Shown here piece after piece: positions 8,217-14,481 of a stretch of 16,157 nucleotides of DNA. A program made the position numbers and the translations under genes. The notes beneath the pieces were generated by a model that worked only from the letters and a program-made list of their open reading frames with translations, had not been told where the DNA came from and searched no databases. Source of the DNA: Fervidifonticultor sp964526945 (GTDB lineage Bacteria; Sysuimicrobiota; Sysuimicrobiia; Sysuimicrobiales; Humicultoraceae). Position 1 is the first letter of the stretch; each line of letters opens with the position of its first letter. Where the stretch lies: contig CAZGNA010000048.1 in NCBI GenBank assembly GCA_964526945.1, positions 1 to 16,157 on the forward strand, written 5' to 3'.

Positions 8217-9227
8217 ATGCGCTCCCGACAACGCTGGCTCGCGGCCGCGGCGACCCTGGCAGGCGCTGCCATGCTGGGCGTCCTGGTCGCCTGGCTGGCC
8301 GCCCCGCGCGACGAGATCCGCGTGGCGCTGCGCGAGCCGTCGCTGCCCATGCCGCGGGCCCGCCAGACGTTCTGGCCGGGCGAAGACGGCGCAGCCCCGC
8401 TGCTCGTCGTCGTCGAGAACACCCCGGAGGCGCGCCCGCAGGCCGGTCTGGCCGAGGCGTGCCTGGTCTTCGCCATGCCCACCGAGGCGCTCATCACGCG
8501 GTTCCTGGCGGCGTTCTGCGACGCCACGCCGGCGGCGGTCGGCCCGATCCGCAGCGTCCGGGCCTTCATGCTCGACCTCGCTGCCGACCTGGGCGCCATC
8601 ACGGTCCACGCGGGCTACAGCGCCGAGGCCCGGGCGCGCATCGCCCGCGAACGCCTCCCGGTCATCAACGAGTTCTGGACCGCCGGTCCGTTCTGGCGCG
8701 ATCCCGCGCGCCGGGCGCCCCACAACCTGTACGCGCGTCTGGACAGCCTGCGGGAGGCGGCGCGGCAACGCCACCCGCACGTGCAGCCCCGCGGCGTGCC
8801 CTACCGGTTCGGCGATGGGCCCCCGGGCGGCGCCGAAGCGCCCGCGGTGGTGCTCGACTACGCCCCGCGGTACGCCGTGACCTACCGCTACGACCCCGCC
8901 CGCGGAATCTACTTCCGCGAACAGGACGGGCAGCCCCACCTGGACAGCGACGGTCAGCCCGTGGCGGCCACCGCGATCCTCGTCGCCATCGTCCGCTGGT
9001 GGCAGACGGACGCACGTGGCGGTCCCAGCAGCCACCTCGACCTCGTCGGCGGCGGCCGCCTGATGGTGCTCACCCGCGGTCGGCTGCACGAGGGCACGTG
9101 GAGCCGCCCCGCCGGCGGTCCTCTCCGCCTCGCGCTGGACGGCGGCGCGCCGGTCATCGTGCCGCGGGGACCGGTGTGGATCGAGCTGTTCCCCGCGGGT
9201 CGTCCGTTCGAGGTCGTCCGCCCGTAA
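8217..9227 (+). CDS. DUF3048 (YerB-type) secreted or membrane-anchored protein
   Basis: The protein has 336 residues. An N-terminal hydrophobic segment (about 8-28) after a basic start predicts export or membrane anchoring; there is no lipobox cysteine. The DUF3048 N-terminal domain shows VVVENTPEARPQAGL (about 63-77), ITRFLAAFCD, VGPIRSVRAFMLDLAADLGAI, VHAGYSAEA, and FWRDPARRAPHNLY; the C-terminal subdomain ends in VWIELFP. The family (YerB in Bacillus) is found mainly in Gram-positive and related bacteria and has no firmly established biochemical role. The ATG at 8217 is set by the TATAAT just upstream and lacks a Shine-Dalgarno sequence. It converges on the gamma-glutamyltransferase gene across 118 bp. 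Confidence 0.9.
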   Translation: MRSRQRWLAAAATLAGAAMLGVLVAWLAAPRDEIRVALREPSLPMPRARQTFWPGEDGAAPLLVVVENTPEARPQAGLAEACLVFAMPTEALITRFLAAFCDATPAAVGPIRSVRAFMLDLAADLGAITVHAGYSAEARARIARERLPVINEFWTAGPFWRDPARRAPHNLYARLDSLREAARQRHPHVQPRGVPYRFGDGPPGGAEAPAVVLDYAPRYAVTYRYDPARGIYFREQDGQPHLDSDGQPVAATAILVAIVRWWQTDARGGPSSHLDLVGGGRLMVLTRGRLHEGTWSRPAGGPLRLALDGGAPVIVPRGPVWIELFPAGRPFEVVRP

Positions 9228-9242
9228 TCGGCCGCAGACCGC

Positions 9243-9258
9243 CGTCGGGGATCCGACG
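9243..9258. terminator. Possible hairpin between convergent DUF3048 and GGT genes
   Basis: CGTCGG and CCGACG form a 6-bp stem with a four-base GGAT loop, 15 bases after the DUF3048 stop. There is no T-tract on either strand, so a terminator role is only suggested by its position between convergent stops. Confidence 0.2.
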
Positions 9259-9345
9259 CCGACCTCTCCCCTGCACCGGGCGTCCGTCCGGCTGCCGCGT
9301 ACGCGCGGGCCCCGAACCCCCCGTCGGCGCGCCTGCCGCCCGGGG

Positions 9346-10962
9346 CTACAGGCCGATCGCGCAGCCGTCCACCCGCGGGTCCGAGGCTCCCAGGTAGACG
9401 CCGCGGACGCGGTCGGCGACGATCGCCTGCGCGCCGCCACCGCCTTCCATCTCGCCCATCGGTTTGAGCCGGTGGCCGCGGCGCGCGAGTTCGGTCAGCG
9501 TCTCGGCCGGATAGCCTTCCTCGATGCGTAGCTCGAACGGCTGCTCGACGGTAGCCGGATCGGTGCCCGGGAAGCTGTGCCACCGGGGCGCCTCGATCGC
9601 GGCCTGCAGATCCATCCCCGCGTCCACCAGGTTCTGGAAGATCTGCAGGTTCCACTGGGGCTGCGCGTCGCCGCCCGGCGTGCCCCAGACCAGCCATGGC
9701 GCCCCGTCCCGGGTGGCCAGGAAGGGGCAGAGCGTGTGCATCGTGCGCTTGCCGGGCGCGATGCAGTTGGGGTGCCCCGCCTCCAGGGAGAAGCCGCGCC
9801 CGGCGCGGTTGTTGAGCATGATGCCGGTGCCTTCGACCACCTCGCCGCATCCGAACGATGCCGAGAGGCTCGTGATGTACGCCACCATGTTGCCCTCGAC
9901 GTCGGCCGTGCAGAAGAACGTGGTGTCGCCGGTCACCTCGGTGAGCCCGCCCGCCGGCACATCGGCCGCACGGGTCATGTCGAGGTCGCGCCGCCGCCGT
10001 GCGGCGTAGTCCTTGCTGAGCAGGACGTCGAGCGGGTTCGTCACGAAACGGGGATCTCCCACGTAGGCCAGCCGGTCGGCGAACGCGAGCTTCTTGGCCT
10101 CGACGCCGCGATGCACCCAGTCGGCCGAACCCCAGGGCACCGGCGGCATCTCTTCGAGGACGTTGAGCATCTCCAGCAGGAGGAACCCCTGTGACGGCGG
10201 AGGCGTGGTGTACACCGTGATCCCGCGGTAGGTCGTCGCGACGGGGTCGGTGACCTCGACGTCGTAGCCGGCCAGGTCGTCGGCGGAGAGCAGCCCACCG
10301 TGGGCCTGACTGTAGTCGCCGATCGCGCGGGCGATGGGCCCGTGGTAGAACGCGTCGGCGCCGCCATCGGCGATCTGCCGCAACGTCCTGCCCAGGTCGC
10401 GCTGGACCAGCACGTCCCCCTCCTCGGGCGGTCGTCCGCCGGGCAGGAAGATCCTGGCCGAGGAGGGATACTGCGCCAGGACCGGCTCGGCCTCGCGGAT
10501 CCAGTGGGCGACCCGCCGCGCCACGGGCACGCCCTCCTCGGCGTACCGGATCGCGGGTTCCAGGAGTTTGCCCAAAGTGAACCTGCCGCTCCCCCAGCGC
10601 TGCAGGCAGACTTCCATGGCCTTCACGGCGCCGGGCACCGACGGCGAGAGCATCCCCCGCAGCGGCATCTTCGTGTACCCGCGCGCGACGAAGAAGTCGC
10701 GCGTCGCGCCGGCCGGGGCAGGGCCGCTGGCGTTCATGGCCCATACCCGGTTCTCGCGGCGGCTGAAGACCACCATGAACGTGTCGCCCCCCACGCCGCT
10801 CATCATCGGTTGCGCCACGCCCAGCACCCCCGCCATCGCCACGGCGGCGTCGAAAGCGTTGCCTCCCGCCGCCAGGACCTGCAGGCCGGCGGCCGACGCC
10901 AGGGGATGGCCCGACGCGACCATACCGCGGCGGGCGATGACGATCGAACGGCTGTGTGCCAT
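9346..10962 (-). CDS. ggt: Gamma-glutamyltransferase family protein
   Basis: The protein has 538 residues from an ATG at 10962, with GAGGTGAT seven bases upstream. The N-terminal part has MVASGHPLASAAGLQVLAAGGNAFDAAVA (about 14-42) and GVGGDTFM (57-63). The predicted self-cleavage site and nucleophile is Thr347 in GDTTFF; the small subunit continues with ADVEGNMVAYITS, LNNRAGRGFS (383-392) and GTPGGDAQPQ (427-436). The enzyme should transfer or hydrolyse gamma-glutamyl groups of glutathione or related amides, or act as a GGT-like acylase. The residue after TT is Phe where the E. coli enzyme has His (TTHYS). No signal peptide is visible, unlike the classical periplasmic enzymes, so a cytoplasmic role is likely. 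It is divergent from the DUF4383-like gene. Confidence 0.93.
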   Translation of the reverse strand: MAHSRSIVIARRGMVASGHPLASAAGLQVLAAGGNAFDAAVAMAGVLGVAQPMMSGVGGDTFMVVFSRRENRVWAMNASGPAPAGATRDFFVARGYTKMPLRGMLSPSVPGAVKAMEVCLQRWGSGRFTLGKLLEPAIRYAEEGVPVARRVAHWIREAEPVLAQYPSSARIFLPGGRPPEEGDVLVQRDLGRTLRQIADGGADAFYHGPIARAIGDYSQAHGGLLSADDLAGYDVEVTDPVATTYRGITVYTTPPPSQGFLLLEMLNVLEEMPPVPWGSADWVHRGVEAKKLAFADRLAYVGDPRFVTNPLDVLLSKDYAARRRRDLDMTRAADVPAGGLTEVTGDTTFFCTADVEGNMVAYITSLSASFGCGEVVEGTGIMLNNRAGRGFSLEAGHPNCIAPGKRTMHTLCPFLATRDGAPWLVWGTPGGDAQPQWNLQIFQNLVDAGMDLQAAIEAPRWHSFPGTDPATVEQPFELRIEEGYPAETLTELARRGHRLKPMGEMEGGGGAQAIVADRVRGVYLGASDPRVDGCAIGL

Positions 10963-11038
10963 GGCGAGATCACCTCGGGCGTTGTCGTCGATGGCTTCAC
11001 CCCGGCGCCTGGGGTCTCCTGCGGCTGCCGGCACCCCC

Positions 11039-11305
11039 GTGCAAGGAACGCCCGGCCCCCGGCGCGCAATCGCGATGCCGCAACACCGGCGCCCTCGTGT
11101 GCAGGGAAGGCTCCCCGAATCGGGCCGACCCAGCCCGGCTGAATACCCGGCGCCCTCGTGTGCAGGGAAGGCTCGGGGAGCGGAACTTCCATGGTCTGCA
11201 AGGGAACGCCGATGGCGGCCGCGAGCGTCGCCAGCGCGCAGGCGGAACGTCCGTGGCTTGCAGGGGAACGCCCGGGTGGAGGAACCAGCGTGGTGCAGGA
11301 ATGCC
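11039..11305. repeat. Six-copy degenerate intergenic repeat (core TGCARGGAANGCC)
   Basis: Within the 396-bp gap 10963-11358, which holds no gene I can support, the core TGCA+(A/G)GG+GAA+(C/G/T)GC occurs with TGCA at 11040, 11100, 11161, 11197, 11259 and 11294. Distances are 60, 61, 36, 62 and 35 bases. Two copies are identical over 28 bp (11086-11113 and 11147-11174). Another two share 26 of 31 bases (about 11179-11209 and 11241-11271), beginning GCGGAAC and ending GGGAACGCC. All copies point the same way. The last copy sits where a -35 element of the downstream gene would be. It is not a CRISPR: spacing is irregular, units diverge and spacers are short. Confidence 0.75.
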
Positions 11306-11318
11306 TCCCTCGGTGTAG

Positions 11319-11324
11319 TAGTAT
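11319..11324 (+). promoter_or_regulatory. Candidate -10 box (TAGTAT) of the DUF4383-like gene
   Basis: TAGTAT in the only A/T-richer stretch of the gap, 34 bases before the ATG at 11359. The -35 region is occupied by the last repeat copy rather than a TTGACA-like hexamer. Confidence 0.4.
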
Positions 11325-11358
11325 GCGAACAAGTTACCACGACGAAGGGAGGCCGGCC

Positions 11359-11712
11359 ATGGCAAAGACCTATTGCCAGTGGGTTGGAGTCATCCTGATC
11401 GTCCTGGGCATCCTCGGTTTCCTCATCCCCGGCGGCTTGCTCACCCTCACCTTCACCGCCACGCACAACCTCGTCCACCTGGTGAGCGGCGCGATCCTGG
11501 CCTACCTCGGCTTCACCGACAAGTCGGTGAAGACCGGGGCGCAGGTCTTCGGCGTGATCTACACGCTGGTGGGCCTGCTGGGCTTCGTCAGCGCGGGCAC
11601 GCTGGCGGCGCTGGGGATCACCACCGGCACCCTCTACAACCTGATCCACCTGGTGCTCGGCGTCGTCGGTCTGTGGGCAGGCTTCGGCCAGAAGGAGATG
11701 GCGCAGGCGTAG
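11359..11712 (+). CDS. Small four-helix membrane protein, DUF4383-like
   Basis: The protein has 117 residues from an ATG at 11359, with a strong GGGAGG (11347-11352) six bases upstream. This start is preferred over longer readings from 11158. Four hydrophobic helices lie at about 8-25, 38-52, 61-82 and 92-109. The second and fourth carry the related motifs HNLVHLVSGAILAYLGF and LYNLIHLVLGVVGLWAGF, so the protein looks like an internal duplication of a two-helix unit. This pattern matches DUF4383, a family of small bacterial membrane proteins without known function. The mutY frame begins in or just after its 3' end, so the two genes are probably cotranscribed. Confidence 0.85.
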   Translation: MAKTYCQWVGVILIVLGILGFLIPGGLLTLTFTATHNLVHLVSGAILAYLGFTDKSVKTGAQVFGVIYTLVGLLGFVSAGTLAALGITTGTLYNLIHLVLGVVGLWAGFGQKEMAQA

Positions 11713-12452
11713 GACCGCGCCGCCTTCCGTCGCCGCGCCGCCGCCGGGCGTTCGTCCGGCGCCTGCTGCGCTGGTACCGGCAGCACAAGCGTGACCTGCC
11801 CTGGCGACGCACGCGCGACCCCTATCGCGTCCTGGTGTCGGAGATCATGCTCCAGCAGACGCAGGTGCCGCGCGTCGTCCCCAAGTACCGGGAGTTCCTG
11901 CGCGCCTACCCGTCGGTCCGCGCGCTGGCCGCGGCCTCGGTGGATGAGGTGCGCGAGGCCTGGTACCCGCTGGGCTACAACGTCCGCCCGGTGCGGCTGC
12001 ACGCGATCGCCCGCGAGGTCGTGGCCCGGTTCGACGGGAAGATCCCCGCCGACGAAGACACCCTGCGGGGGCTTGACGGCGTCGGGCCGTACACGGCGCG
12101 CGCGGTCCTGGCGTTCGCCTACGGGCGTCGCGTGCCGCTGGTGGACGTCAACGTGCGCAGGGTCCTCCAGCGGGTGTTCTACGGTCCGGCGCCGCAGCGT
12201 GACGGGTGGTTGTGGCGGCTGGCCGGGGCACTGCTGCCCCGACGTGCGGCCTACGACTTCAACCAGGCACTCATGGACCTCGGTGCGACGGTCTGCGTCG
12301 CCCGTCAGCCCCGCTGCCCGACCTGCCCGATGCGGACGATCTGCCGGGCATATCCCCTTCTCCGCCCCGCCCCGGGCGCCGTCTCCGCAGTGGGCCGGCC
12401 TGCATCCAGGGCGGCCGGCCGGCGTACGGCGCCGAGGGGCACAGGCGCCTGA
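11673..12452 (+). CDS. mutY: A/G-specific adenine glycosylase catalytic core (MutY-type)
   Basis: The HhH-GPD glycosylase core is clear: LPWRRTRDPYRVLVSEIMLQ with catalytic-type Glu57, GLDGVGPYTARAV (helix-hairpin-helix, 133-145), catalytic Asp158 in VDVNVRRVLQR, and a 4Fe-4S loop with Cys208, 215, 218 and 224 (C-x6-C-x2-C-x5-C). Tyr140 sits where Bacillus MutY has Tyr. It should remove adenine opposite 8-oxoguanine. The protein stops 35 residues after the last cysteine, so the C-terminal NUDIX-like 8-oxoG-recognition domain is absent. The start is uncertain: no ATG, GTG or TTG lies between the preceding stop and the conserved core. I used the in-frame GTG at 11673, inside the upstream gene and without a ribosome binding site; CTGs at 11763 and 11766 are alternatives. 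The last 182 bp overlap nth. Confidence 0.85.
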   Translation: MGRLRPEGDGAGVGPRRLPSPRRRRAFVRRLLRWYRQHKRDLPWRRTRDPYRVLVSEIMLQQTQVPRVVPKYREFLRAYPSVRALAAASVDEVREAWYPLGYNVRPVRLHAIAREVVARFDGKIPADEDTLRGLDGVGPYTARAVLAFAYGRRVPLVDVNVRRVLQRVFYGPAPQRDGWLWRLAGALLPRRAAYDFNQALMDLGATVCVARQPRCPTCPMRTICRAYPLLRPAPGAVSAVGRPASRAAGRRTAPRGTGA

Positions 12453-13146
12453 GCGGGCACCCCGCACATCGGGGGGCTCTCGCGGTGCAGATCTCCCTGC
12501 CGAAGTAGATCACGCGCAGCGAGAAGTCCGACCACTGGGCGGGGTCGAGCAGCGCCATCAGGTCGCGCTCGATCTTCGCGGGGTCGTCGTGCGTCGTGAG
12601 GCCCCAGCGCCTGGCGATGCGCCGCACGTGGGTGTCGACGACCATGCCCGGCTGGCCAAACGCTGCCCCCAGGACGACGTTGGCCGTCTTGCGCCCGACC
12701 CCCGGGAGCTGCAGCAGCTCCTCCATCGTGTCGGGCACCCGACCGCCGAAGCGGGCCAGGAGCGCCCGGGCCATCTCCCGGATGGCGCGGGCCTTCTGGT
12801 GATAGAAGCCGGTCGAGCGAATGTACGACTCGAGCTCGGACAGGTCGGCGGCAGCAAAGTCCTCGGCCGTGCGGTAGCGCGCGAACAGCGCGGGCGTGAC
12901 CTTGTTCACCTGGGCGTCGGTGCACTGCGCCGAGAGGATCGTGGCCACCAGCAGCTGCAGCGGCGTCCGGTGGCGGAGCGGGACCCGGGTGATCGGGTAG
13001 CGCCTGGCCAGCGCGGCGGCGATGCGGGCCGCGCGCCGGCGGGCCTGCGCGGGGGGTTCGCCCGTGGGAAACTGCGGGGTCACCCGACCGGAGACTGGGG
13101 ACGCCGTCGGGAGGACGTGGGCTTGCGTGGACGACCGGCGGGGCAT
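12271..13146 (-). CDS. nth: Endonuclease III
   Basis: The protein has 291 residues from the ATG at 13146. Visible are LQLLVATILSAQCTDAQVN (63-81), STGFYHQKA (111-119), the helix-hairpin-helix LPGVGRKTANVV with catalytic Lys153, Asp171 in VVDTHVRR, and a 4Fe-4S loop with Cys220, 227, 230 and 236 (C-x6-C-x2-C-x5-C). It is a DNA glycosylase/AP lyase for oxidised pyrimidines. It is longer than the usual 210-220 residues at both ends. The N-terminal 21 residues disappear if the GTG at 13083 is used; neither start has a clear ribosome binding site. After the last cysteine a 55-residue Arg/Gly/Ser-rich low-complexity tail runs antisense through the mutY 3' end. The tail looks like read-through into opposite-strand coding sequence rather than a domain. 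Confidence 0.93.
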   Translation of the reverse strand: MPRRSSTQAHVLPTASPVSGRVTPQFPTGEPPAQARRRAARIAAALARRYPITRVPLRHRTPLQLLVATILSAQCTDAQVNKVTPALFARYRTAEDFAAADLSELESYIRSTGFYHQKARAIREMARALLARFGGRVPDTMEELLQLPGVGRKTANVVLGAAFGQPGMVVDTHVRRIARRWGLTTHDDPAKIERDLMALLDPAQWSDFSLRVIYFGREICTARAPRCAGCPLRRLCPSAPYAGRPPWMQAGPLRRRRPGRGGEGDMPGRSSASGRSGSGADGRRRPSHRGP

Positions 13147-13162
13147 CGGCCCGGCGCATTCG

Positions 13163-13218
13163 CCGCACGACGCAGCGGGTCCTGCCGCGCGCCGCAGGTC
13201 TTGCCCCGCGTCGTGCGG
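13163..13218 (-). other. Nested inverted repeat between proline dehydrogenase and nth
   Basis: CCGCACGACGC (13163-13173) and GCGTCGTGCGG (13208-13218) are perfect 11-bp inverted copies enclosing 34 bases, in which CCTGC and GCAGG form an inner 5-bp stem. The structure starts right after the proline dehydrogenase stop (13219) and ends 16 bases before the nth ATG. There is no T-tract. It could be a Rho-associated terminator, a processing site, or a leader structure for nth. Confidence 0.5.
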
Positions 13219-14148
13219 TCAACGCCGCAGCAGGTTCCGTAGCAGGAACAGCACGTTGGCAGGGCGCTCGGCCAGGCGGCGCATCAGGTAGGGGTACCAG
13301 TCGGTGCCGTATGGTGTCGCCACCAGCACCGTGAAGCCGCGGCGCACCAGGTCGAGCTGCAGCTGGGGGCGCACGCCGTAGAGCATCTGGAACTCGAAGC
13401 GGTCGGTGCCGATGTCGTGCGCGCGCGCGAACCGGATCGCATGCTCGATCATGCCCTCGTCGTGGGTCGCCACGGCCGTGTAGCCTGCGTGTGGCAGGGC
13501 GAGCTCGAGCAGCCGGACGTAGTTGCGGTCCACGTCGGCCTTGCGGGGGAACGCCACGTGCGGCGGCTCCAGGTAGGCACCCTTGACCAGCCGGAGATTC
13601 GGGCGCAGCGGCAGCAGCGCCCGCAGGTCGGCCTCGGACCGGTAGAGGTAGGCCTGCAGCACCACCCCCACGTTGTCGAAGCCCGCAGCGCGCAGGCGCC
13701 GGTAGATGTCCAGGGTCGGCTCGACCCACCTCGACTCCTCCATGTCGATGCGCACGAAGTTCCCGAGCTCGGCGGCGCGCGCCACCAGCCGCGCCAGCGT
13801 CTCGTACGCCAGGTCCGCGGCGATCGCCAGGCCCAGTTGGGTGAGCTTCACCGAGAGGTTCGTGCGCAGGCCTTCCTGTCGTATCCGGTCGAGCGCCCGC
13901 AGGTACTCTGTGGCCACCTGGCGGACCGTGCCCTCGTCACGCACCGCCTCGCCCAGCAGCGTCGTGTTGGTCTTGAAGCCCTGCTGCTGGAGCCGGTGCA
14001 ACACCGCCACGCACTCCTCCAGCGTCTCGCCCGCCACGAACCGCCTGGCGCCCAGGCGCATCCCGTACCGGCGCATCCACCGGGCGAGCCGCGGGCTGTG
14101 CGATGCTGCCAGGATCGACCGCCGCAGGACGAGGCTGACCGTGTCCAC
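13219..14148 (-). CDS. Proline dehydrogenase (monofunctional PRODH)
   Basis: The protein has 309 residues, the normal length for a stand-alone enzyme. The GTG at 14148 has GGAGG (14153-14157) four bases upstream; the much longer open frame to 15735 is a shadow of the M24 gene. Motifs along the beta/alpha barrel are FKTNTTLLGEAV, TNLSVKLTQLGL, FVRIDMEESRW, GVVLQAYLYR, LRLVKGAYLEP, TAVATHDEGMI, FEFQMLYGVRP and, at the C-terminus, VATPYGTDWYPYLMRRLAERPAN with the substrate-binding arginines. The enzyme oxidises proline to pyrroline-5-carboxylate with FAD and feeds electrons to the quinone pool. The matching P5C dehydrogenase is not in the window. It is divergent from an Xaa-Pro-type peptidase, suggesting joint use of proline-containing peptides. 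TACGAT at 14177-14182 is a possible -10. Confidence 0.95.
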   Translation of the reverse strand: MDTVSLVLRRSILAASHSPRLARWMRRYGMRLGARRFVAGETLEECVAVLHRLQQQGFKTNTTLLGEAVRDEGTVRQVATEYLRALDRIRQEGLRTNLSVKLTQLGLAIAADLAYETLARLVARAAELGNFVRIDMEESRWVEPTLDIYRRLRAAGFDNVGVVLQAYLYRSEADLRALLPLRPNLRLVKGAYLEPPHVAFPRKADVDRNYVRLLELALPHAGYTAVATHDEGMIEHAIRFARAHDIGTDRFEFQMLYGVRPQLQLDLVRRGFTVLVATPYGTDWYPYLMRRLAERPANVLFLLRNLLRR

Positions 14149-14176
14149 GTCTCCTCCACCGCGCCACTCCCGCCCC

Positions 14177-14182
14177 ATCGTA
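14177..14182 (-). promoter_or_regulatory. Weak candidate -10 (TACGAT) of the proline dehydrogenase gene
   Basis: TACGAT on the minus strand, 28 bases upstream of the GTG start; no convincing -35 is present. It is the only -10-like hexamer I see on this side of the divergent gap. Confidence 0.25.
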
Positions 14183-14216
14183 CCGGGAGGATCGGAGTCT
14201 CGCCAGAGGGCGCCAG

Positions 14217-14323
14217 GCGCACCGCACCGTGCCCGGGAGACGGCGGTCGGCAGTGGACTTGGCGGCCTGCCCCGCACCGCCTGCCGGGTCCAGGGCGCAC
14301 CGCGCGGTGCCCGGGAGACGGCG
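14217..14323. repeat. Duplicated 29-bp element in the proline dehydrogenase/M24 divergent gap
   Basis: Copies at 14217-14245 and 14295-14323 match at 27 of 29 positions, share the 17-base core GTGCCCGGGAGACGGCG, and are 78 bases apart. The second copy begins in a perfect 14-bp palindrome, GCACCGCGCGGTGC (14297-14310). In the first copy two substitutions break that palindrome. The rest of the 333-bp gap (14149-14481) holds no gene I can support. A shared operator for the two divergent genes is possible, as is a dispersed genomic repeat. Confidence 0.6.
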
Positions 14324-14481
14324 TCGGCGGGCTCGCCCGCAGCCCCATGGGCGGGCACCGGGGACCTGCGCCTCGCCGTCCGGGCACGATCGCGCTCCAG
14401 GGGCCGCAGGAAGAGCCCGCGGGCCGGCGCGAAACACCGGAGGGACCGTCGATCGCCAGCGCGGGAGGCAGAGAGGGTTCG

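Noticed and set aside
11039..11305. CRISPR array interpretation of the repeats upstream of the DUF4383-like gene.
   Set aside because: Unit length and sequence vary, spacing alternates between about 36 and about 61 bases, the intervening sequence is partly repeated, and no cas gene is present.
11158..11358. An N-terminal extension of the DUF4383-like protein back to 11158.
   Set aside because: The ATG at 11359 has an ideal ribosome binding site and begins the hydrophobic protein. The extension would translate the repeat array as non-conserved sequence.
12305..13729. A 474-codon minus-strand frame spanning nth and the 3' part of proline dehydrogenase.
   Set aside because: It is out of frame with both real genes and has no motif; it reflects GC-driven absence of stops.
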